A stretch of 64,000 bases of DNA from Anaerolineaceae bacterium (GTDB lineage Bacteria; Chloroflexota; Anaerolineae; Anaerolineales; Anaerolineaceae), in assembly GCA_030653365.1 (NCBI GenBank), contig JAURZL010000014.1, positions 186,001-250,000 of the forward strand. The letters are read 5' to 3'. The notes under the pieces were generated by a model. The model ran no database searches. It saw only the letters and a program-made list of their open reading frames with translations, and had not been told where the DNA came from. Positions within the stretch are counted from its first letter, which is position 1. Every line of letters begins with the position of its first letter. Below, one piece after another: positions 26,690 through 35,900 of the stretch. The position numbers were made by a program, and so were the translations under genes.

Positions 26690-27018
26690 ATTCTTTCGGT
26701 TTGACATTTATGCTGCATCAGTGACGCTACCGCTGCTCGATTTTTCAATGTCTGGATGGATCGACTCAATGCCTACCAGGGAACTGCTTGCATTAATTAA
26801 TATGGTCGATATTGACCACTTTTTAACCCTCTTCCAGGACCAGGTCTACATGCCAGCCTTATCTCAAGCCTGCTATTAAGGCTCTCTGATGGCCCCGGAT
26901 CAAAGCCTGGCTTTCACCCGAGACCTTCTACAATAAGCAGACATTATGGTGATTCAGATGTGGGCTGGAAAAACTCCACACACACCTCGTTTCGATTCTG
27001 ACGTTTGTATGATCGAAA

Positions 27019-27051
27019 AAATGATACAGAAATGATAACGACGATGTAAAG
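27019..27051 (+). promoter_or_regulatory. 11-bp-period direct repeats upstream of the Kelch gene (SARP/BTAD-type site)
   Basis: AAATGATACAG, AAATGATAACG and a weaker ACGATGTAAAG in tandem with an 11-bp step. TATTTA at 27054-27059 may be the -10. A near-identical pair is at 32018-32039. Heptamer direct repeats spaced one helical turn apart near the -35 are the known target of SARP regulators. The rest of 26690-27018 shows no gene. Confidence 0.5.
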
Positions 27052-27177
27052 TGTATTTAACCTTGGCGCAATATCGTCTTGCATCATTTTAAAACAGGTA
27101 AACCAGGTTTAGATTGAATCATTCGATGATCAGCCTGGAATCGTCAACCTATGATATTTAGTAAAGGAGAGAATAAA

Positions 27178-28230
27178 ATGAAACAAAAAAAACGGATTTC
27201 CTTCGTGGTTGCTTTTTTAATGATCGGGGTCATGATGGCTGGCTCTGTCGCAGCAGAAAGTTTGCTCCCTTCTCCGAGGGGGTATGTTTCGATAGCTTAT
27301 GATCAACAATCTAAGCAGGTCGTCTTGTTTGGCGGACAGACCGGGCCGTGGCCTCTTAGAACCTCCATCAATGGGGAAACCTGGGCTTATGACGTGGAAT
27401 GCAATACATGGGAGCAGCTGTTTCCAAAGAAGAAACCAAATGATAAAGCTGCACCTGCATTGGCGTATGATGAAAAATCAGACCGGGTCATCATGTTCGG
27501 CGGGGGCAATACAGGATTTTTGGGGTTTATGGCGAGTGAAACATGGGCTTATAACTACAATGCCAACACCTGGAAAAAAATGGTGTATGGGCCACGAGAT
27601 TATCTCGGTGCCCGTCTGGTTTATGATTCAGAATCGGATCGAATGATCCTGTTTGGTGGATTGAATGTGTTGGATTGGTTCCTTCAAGATGGCACCTGGG
27701 CTTATGACGATGACACGAATATCTGGACGGAAATGAACCCGGTGGTCAGCCCTCCAGGACGAAACTACCAGGCCATGACCTATGACTCCAAAGCAGACCG
27801 GGTGCTCACCTGGGGAGGAATGTATATTGATGAATCTCCACTGCCTGAAAGTATGTGGGCTTATGATTACAACTCAGATACCTGGACGGAGTTCCCGGCG
27901 GTGGAGCCCTATCCACAAAGCAGGGATTATGCCGCCATGGTTTATGATGCAGAGTCGGACCGCACAATCCTGTTTGGAGGAGTATCCATTGCCGATCCTG
28001 AAGGAGAGGTTGGAACATGGGCTTATGACTACAACACCCACACCTGGCAAGAGATGAAGCCCGCAATAGAACCTCCCTTTGTCTCACGTCATGCGATGGC
28101 GTACAGTGTGGCAACCGATCGGGTGATCCTTTTTGGAGGTGAGCTGGACGATGACGTCCTATTCACTTACACAAATGAGATCTGGGCTTACGACTACAAC
28201 TCCAATACGTGGGAGAATCTGACTCCTTAA
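27178..28230 (+). CDS. Secreted Kelch-repeat beta-propeller protein
   Basis: 350 aa from ATG 27178, preceded by AAAGGAGAG; the in-frame ATG 27151 lies upstream of that site and is rejected. The signal peptide is KKRISFVVAFLMIGVMMAGS, cut near VAAES. Six or seven Kelch units follow, each with YDxxSDRVILFGG and ending W.YDYN.NTW. They form a beta-propeller that usually binds proteins or carbohydrates. It is monocistronic. The direct repeats at 27019-27051 suggest control by a neighbouring BTAD regulator. Confidence 0.9.
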   Translation: MKQKKRISFVVAFLMIGVMMAGSVAAESLLPSPRGYVSIAYDQQSKQVVLFGGQTGPWPLRTSINGETWAYDVECNTWEQLFPKKKPNDKAAPALAYDEKSDRVIMFGGGNTGFLGFMASETWAYNYNANTWKKMVYGPRDYLGARLVYDSESDRMILFGGLNVLDWFLQDGTWAYDDDTNIWTEMNPVVSPPGRNYQAMTYDSKADRVLTWGGMYIDESPLPESMWAYDYNSDTWTEFPAVEPYPQSRDYAAMVYDAESDRTILFGGVSIADPEGEVGTWAYDYNTHTWQEMKPAIEPPFVSRHAMAYSVATDRVILFGGELDDDVLFTYTNEIWAYDYNSNTWENLTP

Positions 28231-28571
28231 CTCGATCACATATCCCTCACAGATCAAATTGTTCCATTTGGGTTGGTTCCTGAAGGTGATCAATTTACTC
28301 CCCACAGATAAGATCACCTGAAAATCATATTCAAGCCTGCCACCGAGTTATTCAAACCAACTTGGTGGCTTTGCCATAGAATACAGGGTTAGCAGAGTGG
28401 TGCGTCGGCGACAGCTCATTTGCTTGCATGCTTCCCCCTTTGGTCTGAGCAATTTTAACATTTTTTTTCACTGTGAGCTGTAATAAGTCTCCTGTCAGCC
28501 ACTCGTCTTTACCCCTTATCACGTTTTGTTTTTTTACATTTCGACATGCGCCTTTTGTCTTTTTTTCCCTC

Positions 28572-28599
28572 TTTACCTTTTTTTCATTCTTGCTATACT
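28572..28599 (+). promoter_or_regulatory. Promoter of the first BTAD regulator (conserved module)
   Basis: TTTACC (28572-28577), 16 bp, TATACT (28594-28599) with an extended TGC before the -10. The region from here to the gene start (about 200 bp) is clearly similar to 32705-32931 ahead of the paralogue. It shares AAGGTTCATAAG and CCTGATGA.CCTT-type blocks. 28231-28560 shows no gene. Confidence 0.6.
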
Positions 28600-28794
28600 A
28601 AAATTTAAATGATTTTCTCGCCTTACTGCCGGATTTCTGATTTCATTCAATGTCCGGAACCTAAGGTTCATAAGTTGTTGAGACGCTAATTCACCCATCC
28701 TCTACTGAAGTAAATCCTGATGAACCTTGGAAAGGATGGGTTGTGTTCACCGGTTTTGGATTTTTCTGGTGCTTTTGGTTTGGGGATGGTTATC

Positions 28795-31700
28795 ATGAAT
28801 AATCATGCCCGTACTGCTCTGCAAATTGAAAAAGGTCTTTCATCCCGTTCTCCAACAATATTGCGTATCTCTTTGTTGGGCAGGTTCCACCTTCAGTGTG
28901 GAAAAAATGCACTCACAGCCGAACAAATCCATCTGCGTAAAGCCCGTGATCTGCTCAAGCTGTTAGCCCTGGCACCCAACCACCGGCTGCATCGTGAAGA
29001 GGTTCTGGATTTGTTGTGGTCAGAACAGTCTCCCCAGCAGGCAGCCCATAATCTCAGCCAGACCCTGTATACTTTGCGACCTAAACTATCAACGTTGGAT
29101 ACTTCGATCTGTCTGGAATTTGAGGATGAATGTCTCATCCTTAAAACACCTTTTGGAATTTTAACCGATGTGAAAGATTTTCAGCAGGCTGCGCGATCCG
29201 TGCTCAATTATTCCGGTCGCAGCACATCCCAGGCAGTTGCCAGCTGCCAGCAAGCCATCATAGCTTACACCGGCGATCTGCTCCCGGATGATGGTCCCTC
29301 CGACCTCTTTTACCAGCACCGCGAGCAATTACGCCAGATGCACATCGATTTACTGCTGTGTTTGGCACATTATAATCTGGAATTAAAAGATTATCTCCCG
29401 GCTATTGATGCACTACAGCAAGTGATTGCTGCTGATCCTGCCCACGAAGAAGCACATATGCGCTTGATGCGCGCTTATGCCCTCAATGGTCAGCGTCAGG
29501 CAGCTCTGCGCCAATATCAGTTGTTGGCAGATGCACTCCGCCGCGAATTGGATGTGGAGCCATCAACAGAAAGTACAACGATTCGTGATCAAATTCTCAA
29601 TGGAGAGCTAGCCGCAAAGCACAGCCCTGTTCTTCAGGAGTGGCTTGTTCGTCCACGCCATAATCTGCCTTCTATTGTGAGCAGTTTCATTGGGCGCGAT
29701 GCGGAAATCCTGCAACTACTCGATCTGGTCCAATCGCATCGCCTGGTTACTCTAACCGGCGCTGGAGGGGTTGGCAAAACCCGCCTGGCATTCAAGGTCG
29801 CAGAAGGCTTACTGGAGGAATTTCAACAGGGTGTGTATTGGGTGGGATTGGCTTCCCTCTCCAATCCGGATCTGGTAGCGAACGCAGTTCTGGATGCATT
29901 TCATCTGCCCGAGCAAGCTGGATGCAACGTGACAGATCTACTGCTAAATTTTCTGCGGGATCGGGATCTGCTGCTGCTCCTGGATAATTGCGAGCATCTA
30001 CTCAGTGGTTGTGTTTCTCTTGTGGATTTACTCCTGAATGCCTCCCCCTCTTTACACATTCTTGTTACCAGTCGGGTTCGTTTCAATCTGCCGGGTGAAG
30101 TTAATTTTTATGTTCCTTCTCTGGCTTCCCCCGAGGACTCTCAGTCTTTATTATTAACAGAAATCGCCCAATACGACGCAGTACAATTATTTGTTGAGCG
30201 CTCTGCCGGTTATTCCCCAGGGTTCACACTTTCCACTACTAATACCCCCTCAGTGGTGCAAATCTGTCAGCGACTGGATGGCATCCCCCTGGCGCTGGAA
30301 CTGGCTGCTGCCCGCACGCGTATGTTGACGGTGGAACAGATTGCATCCAAACTCGATGATGTGTTTCGCCTGTTGGCTGGTGGCAGCCAGGCTGCTCTGC
30401 CGCGTCATCGCACCCTGCAGGCTTCCATTGAGTGGAGCTATGCTTTGCTCTCCAGGCAGGAACAACTTATATTACAACGCTTTTCCGTGTTTGCCGGGGG
30501 ATGTACCCTGGAAGCTGCTGAAGCCGTTTGTGCTGGAGAAGAGATTGGGGTAATTGAGATTTTGGATTTATTATCCAGTCTGGTGGATCAATCGTTATTG
30601 TATGTCAAACAACTCTCCGAAGGAGAGGCGCGTTACTATCTGCTGGAAACCATCCACCAGTTTGCCCATCAACGCCTGCTGGAAAGCGGTGCGGTACCCA
30701 TGCTGCATAAGCGTCACCTGGCATACTTTCTCCAATTGGCGGAGGAGGGAGATCGGCGGATTCGTGGACCACTGCAGTTAATATGGACGAAACGACTGGA
30801 GAAGGAGAAAAATAATTTTACCATTGCCATCAATCGAGCTTTCGAGTCTTCAACCAATGTTGAGTTGGGGGTGCTGCTGGTTTGTGCGTTGGATTGGTTT
30901 TGGGGATTTATTGGAGAGTTTATTACTGGAGAACGTCTTCTTAGAAAGGCATTGGTAAAAAGCGAATTGTTTGGTCGTATACAAACCAGAGCAAAGGTTC
31001 TGTTTCTTGCAGGTCATTTTTTAATAGCAAGTGATAATTTACTAACAGCGGAAGAAGGTATGGTTTGCCTTGAAGAAAGCCTGTCCATTTGGAGAGAGTT
31101 AGGGCAAGATTATTATTTAGAAGAAGCGAAATGTCTGTTTATTCAAGGTTTTATTCAACAACGTTATTTATCTGAAGTGCCGGGAAATGAAGAATTGGGT
31201 TATCAATTAATGAGTGAAAGTATAAAAATTTTTCAGAAAGCAGGAAATCTTTGGTGGCACGCGTGGGCTGTAAATCTGACTACTTATTATGAAGAAAAAC
31301 ACAAAGACATGCACGCTTATCGAGAGTTGCTCAGGGAAGAAATTCTCCTTTGGCAAAAAACTGGAAATCCTTGGGGTGCGGCGATGCCCATCATGGACTG
31401 GGGGCATTATGCGTTGAAACATGGTCTCTTCATGGAAGCACAAGAGTATCTTATTAAAAGTCTGGCAATTTTCCAGGACCTCGACTCGGCCGGTATGATC
31501 TTTCAAATCCTTAGAGATCTTGGCCACATTGCACGTGCCTTTCAGAAGTATGATCAGGCAGAGCAATATCTGGATCAATGTGTGAAAATATGTTGCGAAC
31601 TTGGTTTGGATGATCCTGTAAATCGAACACGCTGTGCACGTGGTTTTATTGCATTGCATAGATGTAATCAACAAGCAGCAGAAACTTTCTTTAAAGAAAC

Positions 31701-32034
31701 CCTACAAAAAGCTCAGGAAATGAACTTTATGGATGTGGTTGTGCTGTGTATTGCTGGTTTCGCTGGATTAAGCTTTCTGAAGGATAATCAGGAAATAGCT
31801 ATTCGGCTGTTTGCTGCCTGTAATGCTCATTGGAATCACGATCAGGATATTATGGCACCGTATAAAGTAGTCGATATTGATCCATTCATTGACCGCTGTC
31901 GTAAAGAGACTGAACCGGGCGTCTTCGATCAAGCTTGGGCAGAAGGCAGTGCCTTGTCCCTTGATCAAGCCATACAAATCGCTCAGGAATCATTAAATAT
32001 CATTCCCTCTGATCAAAAAATGATACAAAAATGA
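28795..32034 (+). CDS. BTAD transcriptional regulator with STAND ATPase and TPR-like repeats
   Basis: 1079 aa from ATG 28795. I moved the start 25 codons downstream of the longest frame because the paralogue starts at the same aligned position and GGGGATG precedes both. The winged-helix domain starts LRISLLGRFHLQCG. A BTAD domain follows (to about residue 255) with DPAHEEAHMRLMRAYALNG. The STAND/NB-ARC ATPase (about 280-560) has FIGRDAEI and Walker A GAGGVGKTRL, then DLLLLLDNCEHLL. The C-terminus is TPR-like helices. This is a one-polypeptide sensor-regulator, where ATP-driven switching controls DNA binding. Its target may be the repeats at 32018 and 27019. Confidence 0.9.
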   Translation: MNNHARTALQIEKGLSSRSPTILRISLLGRFHLQCGKNALTAEQIHLRKARDLLKLLALAPNHRLHREEVLDLLWSEQSPQQAAHNLSQTLYTLRPKLSTLDTSICLEFEDECLILKTPFGILTDVKDFQQAARSVLNYSGRSTSQAVASCQQAIIAYTGDLLPDDGPSDLFYQHREQLRQMHIDLLLCLAHYNLELKDYLPAIDALQQVIAADPAHEEAHMRLMRAYALNGQRQAALRQYQLLADALRRELDVEPSTESTTIRDQILNGELAAKHSPVLQEWLVRPRHNLPSIVSSFIGRDAEILQLLDLVQSHRLVTLTGAGGVGKTRLAFKVAEGLLEEFQQGVYWVGLASLSNPDLVANAVLDAFHLPEQAGCNVTDLLLNFLRDRDLLLLLDNCEHLLSGCVSLVDLLLNASPSLHILVTSRVRFNLPGEVNFYVPSLASPEDSQSLLLTEIAQYDAVQLFVERSAGYSPGFTLSTTNTPSVVQICQRLDGIPLALELAAARTRMLTVEQIASKLDDVFRLLAGGSQAALPRHRTLQASIEWSYALLSRQEQLILQRFSVFAGGCTLEAAEAVCAGEEIGVIEILDLLSSLVDQSLLYVKQLSEGEARYYLLETIHQFAHQRLLESGAVPMLHKRHLAYFLQLAEEGDRRIRGPLQLIWTKRLEKEKNNFTIAINRAFESSTNVELGVLLVCALDWFWGFIGEFITGERLLRKALVKSELFGRIQTRAKVLFLAGHFLIASDNLLTAEEGMVCLEESLSIWRELGQDYYLEEAKCLFIQGFIQQRYLSEVPGNEELGYQLMSESIKIFQKAGNLWWHAWAVNLTTYYEEKHKDMHAYRELLREEILLWQKTGNPWGAAMPIMDWGHYALKHGLFMEAQEYLIKSLAIFQDLDSAGMIFQILRDLGHIARAFQKYDQAEQYLDQCVKICCELGLDDPVNRTRCARGFIALHRCNQQAAETFFKETLQKAQEMNFMDVVVLCIAGFAGLSFLKDNQEIAIRLFAACNAHWNHDQDIMAPYKVVDIDPFIDRCRKETEPGVFDQAWAEGSALSLDQAIQIAQESLNIIPSDQKMIQK

Positions 32035-32039
32035 TAGCG
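32018..32039 (+). promoter_or_regulatory. 11-bp direct repeats of the SARP/BTAD type at the end of the first regulator
   Basis: AAATGATACAA followed directly by AAATGATAGCG, overlapping the last codons and stop of the regulator gene. TATAAA at 32051-32056 could be the -10. This would drive the small ORF at 32287. The same pair occurs upstream of the Kelch gene. Confidence 0.5.
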
Positions 32040-32286
32040 TATCAGTAGAATATAAATAGTTACAAACCATCACTGACATACGCTTCATCCATTGTACTGC
32101 AAACATCAAATGGATCACCAGTCTCACTACATGTCTCTAATCTGAATCAATCTGTCTCAATCTCCCACCAACAATGGACGCGGAGGTTTCCTGTTCTATT
32201 TTCATCCATAAATCTATCTCCCCGGTAGAACAGAAAAAAATGGCAACAAGTTTGTGTCATTCTCTCTACCCTAAAAGGAGGTCGTT

Positions 32287-32508
32287 ATGTTCAACCCACT
32301 CAATAATATTGAAACCAGTTGGAAAATTTCAAACATGGATGATGAACATTTTTACAAAATGGGATCCTGGGTACCTCAAAAAAAGCAAAATCTCTTCGAT
32401 CTATGTCTGCTAGGATCATGCAAATTTTTTAAACTACTCGCAAAAATACTCGAAACTCGTTATGAATTGCGTTATCAGGTCCGCCAACATAAGTACACTC
32501 ATCAATGA
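32287..32508 (+). CDS. Small protein of unknown function
   Basis: 73 aa, recognised mainly by its excellent ribosome site (AAAAGGAGG, 5 bases before ATG). It starts MFNPLNNIETSWKISNMDDE and ends with a basic QVRQHKYTHQ. There is no signal peptide or membrane helix, and the central LFDLCLLGSCKFFKLLAKIL is amphipathic. No family recognised. It lies alone between the two BTAD regulators, about 230 bp downstream of the direct repeats at 32018-32039. A short regulated peptide is the simplest reading. The long AT-rich leader could hold further control elements. Confidence 0.55.
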   Translation: MFNPLNNIETSWKISNMDDEHFYKMGSWVPQKKQNLFDLCLLGSCKFFKLLAKILETRYELRYQVRQHKYTHQ

Positions 32509-32654
32509 ATGCTGCCAATTTATGTACTTTTTTCACAAGGCACGAAGCATGCGAACAGATCCCCGCTCATCAACGGGCTTATTTGCTCGCATGCTTCCCC
32601 TTGCGACACAACTACAATCTGGGGTTTTCTCTCTTTGTCTTTACGCCTTCGTAT

Positions 32655-32695
32655 AAATCAATCAGCTATCAGCCATGAGCTATCAGCTAAAAGCA
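32655..32695. repeat. Heptamer array (CTATCAG/CCATGAG units)
   Basis: Imperfect 7-mers AATCAGC, TATCAGC, CATGAGC, TATCAGC upstream of the second BTAD promoter. Same class as 15408-15497 and 47820-47875. Confidence 0.6.
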
Positions 32696-32704
32696 ATTCC
32701 CCTC

Positions 32705-32732
32705 TTTACCTTTTTTTCATTTTTGCTATACT
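32705..32732 (+). promoter_or_regulatory. Promoter of the second BTAD regulator (conserved module)
   Basis: TTTACC (32705-32710), 16 bp, extended -10 TGCTATACT ending at 32732. The layout and much of the 200-bp leader match 28572-28794, so the promoter was duplicated with the gene. Confidence 0.6.
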
Positions 32733-32931
32733 GGAAAGTAGAAATTCTTTTTCTCACCTTATTACCTGGTGCCTGCATTCTCTCATGGGTTTGGGAAATA
32801 AGGTTCATAAGCTGCAGAATCACAATTTCATCCTTGCTCTGTCGTGGTAAAACCTGATGAGCCTTAAAAAGGATTTGATCCATTGATCCACTTTTGGTCA
32901 TGGCTGTTCCTTTGCTTTAGGGATGTTTATC

Positions 32932-35900
32932 ATGAACAAACAATCTCTTTTTCCTGAGCAGGTTTTTGATGTGCCTGCTGTTTCTGTGCGTTTTATTCTG
33001 CTGGGTGGATTTTGCCTGCAGTGTGGAGAACAATCTCTCACGGAAGATCAAATCCATCTGCGTAAAGCCCGTGACCTGCTCAAGCTTTTAGCCCTGGTAC
33101 CCAACCACCGCCTGCACCGTGAAGAGGTGCTGGATTTGCTGTGGCCAGAGCACTCTACCCAGCAGGCCGCTCATAATCTCAGCCAGACCCTGTATACTTT
33201 GCGACCCAAACTGACTGAGCTGGACCCTCGCATCCGTCTGGAGTTTGATGAGGACTGTCTGTTCCTGCTGCCTGCGGATGGCATCTCCACGTCCGTGGAG
33301 GAGTTTGAGAAAGCTGCCCGATCTGCGCTCAGTCGCGCTGGTCAGATCAACAACCAGACCGTCACCTGCTGTCAGGATACCATCCGGTTATACACAGGTG
33401 CTCTTCTCCCGGACGATGGCCCTTCCGATCTCTTTTATCAACAGCGTGAGCAATTGCGCCAGTTGTACGTCGATTTGCTTTTGGCTTTTGCGCATGCCAA
33501 TCTGGAGTTATCTGCATTTGTCCCAGCCATTCAAGCGCTCCAACAGGTAATTGAAATTGATCCTGCTCATGAGGAAGCTCATTTCCAGTTAATACGTGCT
33601 TATGCGCTCAATGATCAGCGCCAGGCGGCTTTACGTCAGTATCAGTTGTTGACGGATGCCCTGCGTTGCGAGCTGGGCGTGGAACCTTCCCAGGAAAGTA
33701 TGCAATTACGCGATCAGATCCAGAAGGGGGAATCGATCGTTGCCCGCCGACGGATGGCCAGAAAAATTGGGAAGTGTCCTTATCGGGGTTTATTCGCCTT
33801 TCAGGAGGTGGATGCTCCTTTTTATTTTGGTCGCACGGCTTTTGTCGATGCGCTGGAGGAGGCTATTCAGGCAAGGAAACTGGTGGTTGCAATTGTAGGT
33901 TCATCGGGATCTGGTAAATCTTCTGCTGTGTATGCCGGGTTGTTTCCGCGTTTACGCAAGACGGGAGGGTTCCAGTTTGTCTCCTTCCGCCCGGGTAACC
34001 ATCCCTTTTATGCCCTGGCGGATGCGCTCATTCCCATCCTCCACCCGGATTTAGGGATAACTTTCTACCTGGCTGAGACCATGGCTCTGGCTCAACAGTT
34101 GCAAAATAGTGAAACTGCTCTCCAACAGATCTTCAAACAGTACTCGGAGAAAGTCGCTAACCCTCAACAATTTCTGCTGGTGATCGATCAGTTTGAGGAG
34201 CTCTACACTCTCTGTCAAGATGTCGATCAGCAGAAAGCCTTTGTCGATGAACTGCTGGCTTGTGTGGAAACAGAATCCTCTAACCTGGTCATTCTGATCG
34301 CGCTGCGAGCCGACTTCATGGGGCAGGCGTTAGCACATCGTCCTTTTGCGGATACCCTGCAGGAGGCTTCCTTATTAATGGGTCCAATGACCCGCGAGGA
34401 ATTGCGCCTGGCGATTGAGAAACCAGCCGTGTTGCAGGGGGCAGCCTTTGAACCCGGTCTGGTGGAGCGTATTCTGGATGATGTCGGTGAAAAACCAGGT
34501 AATCTGCCACTCCTGGAGTTCACGCTGACGCAGTTATGGGAACGGCAAATAGATGGCTGGTTGACCCACCATGATTACGATGCCATAGGTGGTGTGGAAG
34601 GTGCGCTGGCTGCCTACGCAGACCAGGTCTTTGTTGACCTGCAGGACAAGCAGCGCGAACAGGCACGCCACGCGTTGGTACAGCTGGTCCAACCCGGTGA
34701 GGGTACTGAGGACACCCGTCGTATTGCCGCCCGCGAAGAGTTGGGTGACGAAAGCTGGCAGCTCATCCAGTATCTGGCAAACCGGCGGTTGGTGGTAACC
34801 GGGCGGGATGCGCAGGGACGCGAGACCGCCGAGGTGGTGCATGAAGCTTTGATCCGTAAATGGGGACAGTTCCAGGAGTGGATGGAGAGTGACCGAGCGT
34901 TTCGTGCCTGGCAGGAGCAGTTGCGTGCGCATGTACGGGATTGGCAAGAGAGCCACCAGGACGAAGGCGCTTTGTTACATGGCGTCCCGCTGGGGGTGGC
35001 GCAGACCTGGTTGGGTGAACGCGGGGATCAGGTCAGCCCAACAGAAAAGGAATACATAGACGCCGGCCTGGCATTACAAGAAAGACTGCAGAAAGAACGC
35101 CAACAACGACGCCAGCGGACGGTGATGGGACTGGTAGGGAGCCTGGTGGTTGCTTTGATCCTGGCCTTTATCGCCTTTCAACAGCGTCAGGCAGCCAAAG
35201 TCCAGGCAGGAGTCTTACTTGCATCACAAGCTGAATCCGAACTGGAGAACGGTAAAAGCGATCTGGCAATACTATTAGCCCTGGCTGCGTTGCAAGAATA
35301 TCCTTATACGGCTCAGGCTGAACATGCATTAGGTCAGGCAGTCACTTACAACCGATCATTGAATATATATGAAGGTCATTCAGCAGCTGTTACTGGCGCT
35401 GATTGGTCTTCTGATGGCAAACGAGTCGCTACCATCAGCACAGATAATAGTGTTCATATCTGGGATGCATCCACCGGAGAACTCATCCGGCAGATTCGTC
35501 TGCCGAAGGGAATCACCGGTAATATTTATGATTGGGGATTGACGGTTAAATGGACTCCTGATAATCAATATCTGTTGACCATATCAGGGGATCGATATTT
35601 AACAGGTAGTCAGGAATATGATCTATTCCTATGGAATGTTCAAACTGGTGAGCAAGTTGCCTCAGTGGAAATTCAAAATTCAGCACCTTCCCCTTCAGCC
35701 GATTTGGGAACTTCTTTTCAACATTTCATGACTGGCGCTGGTGCATCATTTGCCAGCGATGGCAGGGTGGCAACCCAGGGAGGAGATAACACCGCCTTGA
35801 TATGGGATCCGATGCTGACCTCCCAACATATAGTCCTCAACGGGCATACACAAGGCATCAATGCCGTTGGCTGGTCTCCCGATTTCACCCACCTGGCAAC

